Program-made: the position numbers and the translations under genes
Assembly (NCBI GenBank): GCA_947564495.1
Contig: CANOCD010000048.1
Span: 1 to 7,750, forward strand
Direction: 5' to 3'
Length of the DNA stretch: 7,750 nt
Source of the DNA: an uncultured Angelakisella sp.
Lineage (GTDB): Bacteria > Bacillota > Clostridia > Oscillospirales > Ruminococcaceae
Notes under the pieces: generated by a model
Databases searched by the model: none
The model's input: the letters and a program-made list of their open reading frames with translations, nothing else
Told to the model about the DNA's origin: nothing
Shown here: piece after piece, positions 1 through 5,308 of the stretch
How positions within the stretch are numbered: the first letter of the stretch is position 1
Layout of the letters: each line of letters starts with the position of its first letter

Positions 1-114
1 ATTATTATGCGTGGGGGGAGGAAAAATGCAGCGGTTTTAAGAGAACGCCCCGTGGAGATCATTTACTCCCATTCCCAAGGGAGCCCCCGCATCCCAACAG
101 CCTCCCCTCCAAAC
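1..114. other. Downstream flank of symporter gene, no gene seen
   Basis: This stretch follows the stop codon of the minus-strand symporter gene. It holds no credible gene. A short inverted repeat, CTCCC at 66-70 and GGGAG at 79-83 with an 8-base loop, could fold in the transcript. In the symporter direction it is followed by TAAATG rather than a run of T, so it is not a canonical intrinsic terminator. No other transcription end signal is clear within the window, so the operon may end here by another mechanism or continue past the left edge. Confidence 0.4.
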
Positions 115-1473
115 TCACAGCTCGGCGCCAGCCTTTTCTCTCCTCCAGAACTCCTCGGTCGCCCGCTGCACCTGGGGCGACAGGCAAACGATGGCGATGA
201 GGTTGGGGAGGGTGAGCATCCCCAGGGCGATGTCCTGGAGGGTCCACACCAGGTCGATGGTCAGCAGGGCCCCCACCATGCAGAAGCAGGGGAACACGTA
301 CTTAAAGTTCTTGGCCACCGTGGCGTTGAAAATATAGTTGAGCCCCACGAACCCAAAGTACCACTGGCTCATCAGGGTGGTGACGCAGAAAAGCAGCAGG
401 CTCACCATCACCACGTAGCGCAGGGGGCCCCAGACGGTGGCGAAGGCGTTGATGACCAGGGTGCTGCCCATAGCGTCCGGGGAGAGGACCCCGGTGACCC
501 CGATGACCAGGCCGCTGATGGTGCAGAGGACGAAGGTGTCCAGAAAGACCTCGGTGACGCCGGTGAGACCCTGCTCCACCGGGTGGTTCACCGAGGCGGC
601 GGAGTGGATCACCGGGGCGGAGCCTTCGCCGGCCTCGTTGGAGTAGAGGCCCCGGGCCACCCCCTTCTGCATGGCCGCCACCATGCTCCCTGCCGCGCCG
701 CCGGCCACGGCCCGCAGGCCGAAGGCCCCCTGGAAGATCTCCGCAAAGACCCCGGGCACCTTGGGGAGGTTAAAGAGGATGATGAGCAGCCCCCCAAAGA
801 CGTAGACGCAGGCCATAAAGGGCACCAGCCGCTGGGCCACATGGGCCAGGCGCTTCAGGCCCCCCAGGGTGACGGTGAAGATGAGGACCACCAGGACGGC
901 CCCGGTGACGAGATGGGGCACCCCGAAGTTCTCCATCATCATGCCGCTGATGGTGTTGGACTGGATGAAGTTGCCGCAGATGATCTGGACCACCATGAAA
1001 CCGGCGCAGAGCACCGCCAGCCACTTGGCGTTGAGCCCGTGCTCGATGTAGTACATGGGCCCGCCCACGAACTGGCCGTCTTCGTTTTTCTGGCGGTAGA
1101 TCATGCCCAGGATGATCTCCCCGTACTTGGTGGCCATCCCCACCAGAGCGGCCACCCACATCCAGAAGATGGCCCCCATCCCCCCGGCGATGACGGCGGT
1201 GGAGACCCCCACGATGTTGCCGCTGCCCACGCAGGAGGCCACGGCGGTGCAGAGGGACTGGAAGGAGGTGATGGTCCCCGCCTCCTTGGAATCCTCCTTC
1301 TTTTGGAGGACCGGCTCGATCAGGGTCTTTTTCATGATGTAGGGGAATTTGCGGATCTGGACCGCCCCGGTGATGGCGGTGTAAAGGATGCCCACCCCCA
1401 GCAGAACGAAAAGCAGCCAGTCTCCCCAGAGCCAGTCGTTGAAGACGCCCAAATAGTTCGCTACCTGTTCCAT
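115..1473 (-). CDS. Sodium:alanine/glycine symporter, AGCS family
   Basis: A 452-residue integral membrane protein, the normal length for the alanine-or-glycine:cation symporter (AGCS, AlsT/DagA/GlyP-like) family, which imports small neutral amino acids with Na+ (occasionally H+). Seen directly: a hydrophobic multi-helix layout; the segment ASCVGSGNIVGV near residues 79-90; the family signature GGMGAIFWMWVAALVG at 97-112; and the conserved VARGLYSNEAGEGSAP at about 272-287. An upstream in-frame ATG at 1521 exists. The ATG at 1473 is chosen because GGAGG lies 6 bases before it (1480-1484) and because family members begin with a short tail ahead of the first helix. It is the third gene of the minus-strand operon, 66 bases after the isomerase-like gene, and a GC-rich hairpin lies just before its RBS. 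Which amino acid it carries, and why it sits with sugar-type genes, cannot be told from sequence. The family call is secure. Confidence 0.95.
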   Translation of the reverse strand: MEQVANYLGVFNDWLWGDWLLFVLLGVGILYTAITGAVQIRKFPYIMKKTLIEPVLQKKEDSKEAGTITSFQSLCTAVASCVGSGNIVGVSTAVIAGGMGAIFWMWVAALVGMATKYGEIILGMIYRQKNEDGQFVGGPMYYIEHGLNAKWLAVLCAGFMVVQIICGNFIQSNTISGMMMENFGVPHLVTGAVLVVLIFTVTLGGLKRLAHVAQRLVPFMACVYVFGGLLIILFNLPKVPGVFAEIFQGAFGLRAVAGGAAGSMVAAMQKGVARGLYSNEAGEGSAPVIHSAASVNHPVEQGLTGVTEVFLDTFVLCTISGLVIGVTGVLSPDAMGSTLVINAFATVWGPLRYVVMVSLLLFCVTTLMSQWYFGFVGLNYIFNATVAKNFKYVFPCFCMVGALLTIDLVWTLQDIALGMLTLPNLIAIVCLSPQVQRATEEFWRREKAGAEL

Positions 1474-1488
1474 GTTAAACCTCCAAAA

Positions 1489-1511
1489 GGGCGGGACGGT
1501 TTTCGCCGCCC
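1489..1511 (-). promoter_or_regulatory. GC-rich hairpin plus TTTT before symporter RBS
   Basis: On the minus strand GGGCGG (1511-1506) and CCGCCC (1494-1489) form a perfect six-pair GC stem around an 11-base loop. It is followed at once by TTTT (1488-1485) and then the GGAGG of the symporter RBS (1484-1480). This resembles a weak intrinsic terminator or an intra-operon processing or stability hairpin, which could lower symporter expression relative to the two upstream genes. The T run is short, so strong termination is unlikely. Function is inferred from base pairing only. Confidence 0.4.
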
Positions 1512-1539
1512 CTGCCCCCACACGTTTTGCGGAAGGGGA

Positions 1540-2478
1540 TCACATCTCTCCCCCGCATTCTTCGCAGAGCTTCCTTGCGTATTCGGCGCTGCGCCTGGCG
1601 CCCTCCTTCTGCTTCACCAGCAGTTCCTCCAGCAGTTCCTCCGAGACCTCCTGGGGGTAGTAATACTCCTTGGGGGCCAGGACCTTGGGGTCGTAGAGGG
1701 GCTTTTCCACCCAGAAGCAGCCCTCCCCCACCCGGTCCACGCCGCCGGTCCCGGGGGTCCGCTTGAACTGGGCGCAGTAGGGGTAGCACATCTCCACCGT
1801 CAGCCGCTGGATGGTGGAGCTTTCCAGCATCACCTTGAGGCACTCCTTCAGGTCGATGTTCCCCTCCCCGGCGGGGACGCCGCAGACCACGTACTTGTAG
1901 TCGTCCTCGGGGCAGGGGATGACGATATGGTCCTTGAAGTGGGTGGTCAGGGTGTAGGGGGCCATCTTCCTGGCCGCCTCCACCGGCTCCTCCCAGACCA
2001 TCATGGCGTTGCCGAAGTCGTAGTGGAGGCCCACCCAAGGGGAATCCACCTTCTTCATCACCTCCACCAGCTCGTCGGCGGTCTCGTACTCGTGGTTTTC
2101 CAGGGCCAGGCGGACCCGGTACTTTTTCAGCGCCGGGATGATCCTTTTCAGGGAGACCACCGCCTGGTCAAAGACCACGGGGTCGAAGTCCAGCCGGACC
2201 TTCCCCAGGTCGTACCGCCCTTCGCCGCCGCTTTCCCGGTCCTCCTTGGCGTTGAGGGTAATGGGGATGTAGGTGCGGATCATGTCCGCCCCGATGGCGT
2301 CGGCCACCTGGATCACCTCCAGCAGGTGGTCATAGTCCAGGCCCTTGGTGGCAAGTTCCGCATACATATTATACCGCCGGAGGTGGTCTCTCACCTTCTT
2401 CAAGTGCTCCGGGGCGTTGGTTTTCAGCGTCCCCCAATGGGGGTCCAGGTTGAAATCTTTGATGAGGTTGATCATCAC
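1540..2478 (-). CDS. Sugar phosphate isomerase/epimerase-like TIM barrel (5' end frameshifted)
   Basis: The longest intact frame gives 312 residues resembling the AP-endonuclease-2-like TIM-barrel superfamily (COG1082; IolE, ketose 3-epimerase and related enzymes), which use a divalent metal to isomerise or epimerise sugars. Candidate metal and catalytic residues are in the expected order: E127 in LENHE, D154 in LHYDFGN, H180/D183/H184 in THFKDH, a PAGEGNID segment at 202-209, and E229 in VEMCYPY. A charged tail from about residue 275, perhaps helical, extends past the barrel. Starting at ATG 2478 (or GTG 2481) would remove beta strand 1, and the only GGAG upstream is poorly spaced (12-15 bases). 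A proper RBS and start lie at 2548, one frame away (see 2479-2548). The gene is therefore probably about 335 codons and is either broken or mis-sequenced here. It lies second in the operon, 19 bases after the MFS gene when measured from 2548. The exact substrate is unknown. Confidence 0.85.
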   Translation of the reverse strand: MMINLIKDFNLDPHWGTLKTNAPEHLKKVRDHLRRYNMYAELATKGLDYDHLLEVIQVADAIGADMIRTYIPITLNAKEDRESGGEGRYDLGKVRLDFDPVVFDQAVVSLKRIIPALKKYRVRLALENHEYETADELVEVMKKVDSPWVGLHYDFGNAMMVWEEPVEAARKMAPYTLTTHFKDHIVIPCPEDDYKYVVCGVPAGEGNIDLKECLKVMLESSTIQRLTVEMCYPYCAQFKRTPGTGGVDRVGEGCFWVEKPLYDPKVLAPKEYYYPQEVSEELLEELLVKQKEGARRSAEYARKLCEECGGEM

Positions 2479-2548
2479 CCCGTCCAGCGTCTCCAGAATA
2501 TTCCGGTACGGCGTATAGGCTCTCGGTGTCCAGGCCGATCTTCATCAT
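2479..2548 (-). pseudogene. Out-of-frame 5' end of isomerase-like gene
   Basis: On the minus strand AAAGGGG is followed 9 bases later by a double ATG (2548-2546, 2545-2543) and codons reading MMKIGLDTESLY. This looks like the first beta strand of the downstream TIM-barrel protein. This frame runs on without family resemblance to a TAA at 2371-2369. The neighbouring frame from about 2517 reads YTPYRNILETLDGV straight into MINLIKDFN of the main gene but has no start codon of its own after an early TGA. Removing one base near 2516-2519 would join the two into a continuous protein beginning MMKIGLDTESL-TPYRNILE. What is seen is a single +1 displacement. Whether it is a real mutation or a sequencing error cannot be judged here. 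Confidence 0.75.
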
Positions 2549-2567
2549 AGCGGTGTACCCCTTTCTG

Positions 2568-3860
2568 TCAGTCGTTGGCGTGGAGCTTGATGCGGTGGAT
2601 GAGGAAGGTGGAGACTCCCAGTCCCACCACGGCGAAGCCGATCATGATGCAGAAGACGATGCGGAAGCCGGTCATCCCGGGGTAGCGGTCCAGGAAGCTG
2701 CCGTAGATGACGTAGGCGAAGGCGTTGGGCAGGTAGATGACCAGGGAGGCCAGGCTCATGGCTGCGCCGGTGATCTCCTTGGGGACCTTGACCTCGTCCA
2801 TGGGGGCGAAAAAGATGGCCCGCATGGTAAAGACGATGGAGCCGAAGAGGAGGGTGCAGGCGGCCCCCAGCAGCCAGCCGCCCTTCTGGCCCAGGGCCTC
2901 GTGGGGGACCATGAGGAAGGCCGACATGGCAGCGATGCAGACCAGGAAAGCAACTCTTATGTATTTGGCGGGGGAGTGGAACACCTTGTCGGACAGGAGG
3001 CCCCCCACCGAGCCGCCCACCATCTTGAGGCCGTACTGGTTCAGGATGCCGTAGAAGCCCACCGCCGTGGCGGGGAGGAGGTAGATCTGGTTGAGGAAGG
3101 GGATGAAGTAGGTCAGGCCGCAGTAGACGCAGTAGACCACGAAGCCGTTGAGAGCCACCGCCCAGATGTCCACGCTCTTGATGGCCTGCATCATGCCGCC
3201 AAAGGCCGCCTGGGCCTTGTTGACCTCCTTGCCGCTTTCGTCGGTGACCTTTTCATCGTGGGGGACAAAGAACAGGCAGAGGACACCGGCGGCGATGGTG
3301 ATGGCGGAGAGGAAGATGATGCCGCCCCGGAGAGCCGAGGCGCCCTCCCCCATGAAGCGGAACACCGCCAGGGCGCTGGAGGCGACGATGACATCCACCA
3401 CGCCGCGGCCCATCTCCAGGAAACCGAACATCCGGCCCTGGGTCTTTTCATCCCCCAGCAGGCGGATGGCCTTGAGGAGGGGGGGCCAGTAGATGACCTC
3501 GCCCAGGATGGCCAGGATGCCGAAGGCCACCAGGAAACCCCAGTACCCGGGGAAGGTGGAGAGGTACAGCCCCACCAGGCCGATCCCCACCAGGCCGCCG
3601 CCGATCATGTACTTTTTGCTGATGAGGTCGCAGACGTAGATCCCGGCGATGAGGCCGATGGTCTGGACGATGCCGTAGGCGCTGAGGGCGCCGCCGATCT
3701 GGGTGTTGGTCAGGCCCATGAACTCCTGCATCGGGACATAGAACATATCCTTCATGGAGGAGATCTTAAAGGCGATCCCCCCGGAAAGGGTCAGGATGCA
3801 GAAAACGAACCACCGGTTTGGCGCCGCCTTCATGACGGCTGCTTTTTCCTTGCTGCTCAT
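2568..3860 (-). CDS. Major facilitator superfamily transporter (YihN/YqcE-like)
   Basis: A 430-residue membrane protein with the 12-helix, two-bundle plan of MFS carriers. Hydrophobic segments lie at roughly 18-35, 55-77, 86-102, 107-125, 151-170, 179-199, 233-254, 265-288, 302-319, 329-352, 367-388 and 400-421. A polar loop at about 200-230 links the halves. The loop after helix 2 (CDLISKKY, 77-84) and its counterpart after helix 8 (GLLSDKVFHSPAKY) match MFS motif A-like positions. Stretches such as SSMKDMFYVPMQEF, FGFLEMGRGVVD and VYCGLTYFIPF resemble, from memory, the E. coli YihN/YqcE branch, whose substrates are poorly known but probably sugars or sugar derivatives. The ATG at 3860 is chosen because AAAGGAG ends 9 bases before it. 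The TTG at 3866 would leave only 3 bases. It is the first gene of the operon, behind a strong promoter and 19 bases ahead of the isomerase-like start. MFS membership is secure; the substrate is not known. Confidence 0.93.
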   Translation of the reverse strand: MSSKEKAAVMKAAPNRWFVFCILTLSGGIAFKISSMKDMFYVPMQEFMGLTNTQIGGALSAYGIVQTIGLIAGIYVCDLISKKYMIGGGLVGIGLVGLYLSTFPGYWGFLVAFGILAILGEVIYWPPLLKAIRLLGDEKTQGRMFGFLEMGRGVVDVIVASSALAVFRFMGEGASALRGGIIFLSAITIAAGVLCLFFVPHDEKVTDESGKEVNKAQAAFGGMMQAIKSVDIWAVALNGFVVYCVYCGLTYFIPFLNQIYLLPATAVGFYGILNQYGLKMVGGSVGGLLSDKVFHSPAKYIRVAFLVCIAAMSAFLMVPHEALGQKGGWLLGAACTLLFGSIVFTMRAIFFAPMDEVKVPKEITGAAMSLASLVIYLPNAFAYVIYGSFLDRYPGMTGFRIVFCIMIGFAVVGLGVSTFLIHRIKLHAND

Positions 3861-3884
3861 GCTCAAAAACTCCTTTCACCTCTC

Positions 3885-3902
3885 GCCGCCCCTTCCGGCG
3901 GC
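3885..3902 (-). promoter_or_regulatory. 5' leader hairpin of MFS operon
   Basis: GCCGCC (3902-3897) and GGCGGC (3890-3885) form a perfect six-pair stem with a six-base loop on the minus strand. If transcription begins about 7 bases past the -10 (near 3909), this stem lies almost at the 5' end of the mRNA and clear of the AAAGGAG at 3876-3870. Such 5' hairpins can protect an mRNA from decay, which is the inferred role here. There is no T run after it, so it is not a terminator. Confidence 0.4.
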
Positions 3903-3915
3903 TTTCATTGTCCCC

Positions 3916-3944
3916 ATTATACTTTGTTTTGGTTGCGATTGCAA
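3916..3944 (-). promoter_or_regulatory. Sigma-A-type promoter of MFS operon
   Basis: On the minus strand TTGCAA (3944-3939) is separated by 17 bases from a perfect TATAAT (3921-3916). The -35 matches four of six consensus bases, and spacing and -10 are ideal. The start point would fall near 3909, giving a leader of about 49 bases before the MFS ATG. The promoter lies in an AT-rich gap between divergent genes, as expected. No experimental evidence is available. Confidence 0.75.
3930..3944 (-). promoter_or_regulatory. Candidate cre (CcpA) site over the -35
   Basis: The minus-strand sequence TTGCAATCGCAACCA fits the degenerate cre consensus WTGNAANCGNWNNCW at every fixed position. It coincides with the -35 and half of the spacer of the MFS promoter, a position where CcpA binding would block RNA polymerase. 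This would put the operon under carbon catabolite repression, fitting a sugar-uptake locus. The consensus is loose, and a stricter version (TGWNANCGNTNWCA) is not met, so this is a candidate only. Confidence 0.4.
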
Positions 3945-3946
3945 GT

Positions 3947-4003
3947 ATAAACACAACTAAACGCAGATATTCTCCACTGTATCCAAGATAAACTCTTGTT
4001 TAT
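3947..4003. promoter_or_regulatory. Candidate operator: ATAAAC/GTTTAT half-sites
   Basis: A perfect palindrome, ATAAAC-TCTT-GTTTAT, lies at 3988-4003 between the divergent promoters. A third ATAAAC half-site at 3947-3952 abuts the -35 of the MFS promoter. The half-sites at 3947 and 3988 are 41 bases apart, about four helical turns. DeoR-family regulators commonly bind repeated or palindromic T-rich/A-rich elements next to their own gene, and the adjacent gene encodes one. The pairing is directly visible. Assignment to the DeoR protein is inferred from position. Confidence 0.55.
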
Positions 4004-4098
4004 TGTGCATATTGCTGGGGTTTTTTGTGTTTTTTCCTATCAAGACAGATACAAACGCAATCATTCCCAACTTATTTTGGAGAAATCTGTTTTTCCTG

Positions 4099-4126
4099 TT
4101 GCCAAATCCAAACTTTCTGGTACAAT
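4099..4126 (+). promoter_or_regulatory. Sigma-A-type promoter of deoR-family gene
   Basis: TTGCCA (4099-4104, five of six matches) is separated by 16 bases from TACAAT (4121-4126, five of six). The predicted start near 4133 gives a short leader of about 33 bases carrying the AAGGAGG RBS. The -10 and -35 lie about 95 bases or more from the palindrome at 3988-4003, so any direct control from that site would be from upstream. Confidence 0.65.
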
Positions 4127-4165
4127 AGAAGGAAGAAACCCAAGCACGCAAAGGAGGCCGCCCAA

Positions 4166-4969
4166 ATGATCGCCCAACAGAGACACGCCCTGATCCTGGA
4201 ACAGCTGGACCGGGAGGGGACCATCTACACCGCCGCCCTGGTCAAAAAGTTCGGCGTCTCGTCCGAGACGATCCGGAAGGACCTGGATCTTCTGGAGCAG
4301 AAGGGCCTGCTGCTCCGGGTCCACGGGGGGGCCCTCCCCGCCGAAGCCGGGACCCCCCGCAGGGCGGAAAGCCAGGACCCCCACCTCTCCTTCCACGTCC
4401 GCAGCACCCAGAACATCCGCCACAAAGAGGCCATCGCCCAACACGCCGCCGCCCTGGTGAAGGAAAACCAGGTGGTGGCCCTGGACTACGGCAGCACCAG
4501 CCAGATCCTGGCCTCCGCCCTGAGGAAGCGGTTCCGCTCCCTCACCGTCATCACCAACTCCCTCCGCAACGCCCTGATCCTGGCGGACGCCCCCGGTTTC
4601 ACCGTCATCCTCACCGGGGGCATCCTGGCCCCGGAGGAGTACAGCCTGGTGAACGATTTTGCCCCCATCACCGACCACCTGCACATCGACACCTTTTTCA
4701 TGACCGTCACCGGCGTGGACCCCCGCCTGGGGTTCAGCGACCTGCGCCTCAACGAAGCCAAGACCCAGAACCAGCTGCGCCACGCCTCCGACCGGACCAT
4801 CGTCCTGGCGGACCACAGCAAATTCGGCAAGAGCAGCCTGGCCAAGATCTGCTCCCTTTCGGAGGTGGAGCTTATCGTCTCGGACTGGGAGCTGCCGGGG
4901 GAGATGGCGCAGGAGGTCCGGAAGGGCGGGGTGGAGCTGGTGCTGGCGGAGGAGGGATTGGGGGGGTAG
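4166..4969 (+). CDS. DeoR-family transcriptional regulator
   Basis: A 267-residue protein, the usual length for DeoR/GlpR-type sugar regulators. The N-terminal winged helix-turn-helix covers about residues 6-56, with VKKFGVSSETIRKDLDLLEQ as the recognition region and the typical RVHGGA end. The C-terminal DeoRC sensor domain shows the phosphate-binding-type motif DYGST (108-112), ITNS (129-132), LTGG (149-152), GVDPRLGFS (183-191) and DHSKFG (216-221). These proteins are usually repressors relieved by a phosphorylated sugar intermediate. The open frame extends upstream to 4025. ATG 4166 is chosen because AAGGAGG sits 8 bases before it (4151-4157), family proteins start just ahead of the HTH, and the promoter at 4099-4126 lies inside the longer frame. 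It is divergent from the MFS operon and very probably regulates it and itself. Codons are strongly C-ending. The family is certain; the effector is unknown. Confidence 0.96.
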   Translation: MIAQQRHALILEQLDREGTIYTAALVKKFGVSSETIRKDLDLLEQKGLLLRVHGGALPAEAGTPRRAESQDPHLSFHVRSTQNIRHKEAIAQHAAALVKENQVVALDYGSTSQILASALRKRFRSLTVITNSLRNALILADAPGFTVILTGGILAPEEYSLVNDFAPITDHLHIDTFFMTVTGVDPRLGFSDLRLNEAKTQNQLRHASDRTIVLADHSKFGKSSLAKICSLSEVELIVSDWELPGEMAQEVRKGGVELVLAEEGLGG

Positions 4970-5308
4970 GGGGATGGCTCCGGGGATAAAGGCCGACTGG
5001 CGGGGAAAGGCCAACCCAGGGACTGACCTTTCCAAAACCAATTTCGCCGTGGAATGAGAATAACCTCCCCGCAGCAAAGCCACAGGGAGGCGATAAGAGC
5101 GAGACCCAGTCATGCGGGAGGGACAATACCAGGTCTTTTTGTGATATTCTTTACCTTATGAGGGCACGGACACGCTTTTGTGGAAAGCATTTTCTGGCCC
5201 ATGCGGATTTTTAGAACGGCACAGCTCCTCCAGCAGCGCCTGCCAGCAGAAATCTCCGGAGCGTGGTTCCCGGATCAGCCCCCACGCCTCCTCCTTTCAC
5301 CAAAATCA
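4970..5308. other. Convergent intergenic region with nested inverted repeats
   Basis: This gap separates the 3' end of the regulator gene from the 3' end of the ABC permease gene and carries no convincing gene. Inverted repeats are dense: GGAAAGG 5004-5010 with CCTTTCC 5027-5033; CCTCCC 5064-5069 with GGGAGG 5085-5090; the same arm extended, CCTCCCCGCA 5064-5073, with TGCGGGAGG 5113-5121 (one bulge); and AGACC 5102-5106 with GGTCT 5132-5136, which is followed by TTTT on the plus strand. The last could be a weak terminator for the regulator gene, though its 25-base loop is not canonical. On the minus strand a strong AAAGGAGGAGG (5297-5287) follows the permease stop without a good reading frame. 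Some of this may be a dispersed repeat or a decayed gene end. Confidence 0.45.

Noticed and set aside
66..83. Hairpin after the symporter gene as an intrinsic terminator.
   Set aside because: The stem has only five pairs and no T run in the transcript direction. It is mentioned only as a possible structure.
7..2550. An 847-codon open frame on the plus strand antisense to the symporter and isomerase genes.
   Set aside because: Its product is a low-complexity His/Gly/Asp/Pro-rich string typical of the reverse complement of GC-rich genes. The minus strand has clear family motifs, and the frame has no RBS of note.
2526..3950. A 474-codon plus-strand open frame antisense to the MFS gene.
   Set aside because: Same compositional shadow. 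The minus strand encodes an unmistakable 12-helix carrier with a promoter and RBS.
4045..4090. ACAGAT (4045-4050) and ATCTGT (4085-4090) inverted repeat upstream of the regulator promoter.
   Set aside because: Six bases separated by 34 in AT-rich DNA is likely by chance, and there is no link to other half-sites.
4025..4165. N-terminal extension of the regulator reading frame.
   Set aside because: It contains the predicted promoter and RBS, is AT-rich with odd composition (Cys/Phe/Gln-rich), and family proteins start at the HTH.
4061..5113. A 350-codon minus-strand frame opposite the DeoR gene.
   Set aside because: Composition is Gly/Gln/Asp/Val-rich shadow sequence. The plus strand has intact HTH and sensor motifs. 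Only its first part (about 4970-5113) lies in free sequence and shows no recognisable domain.
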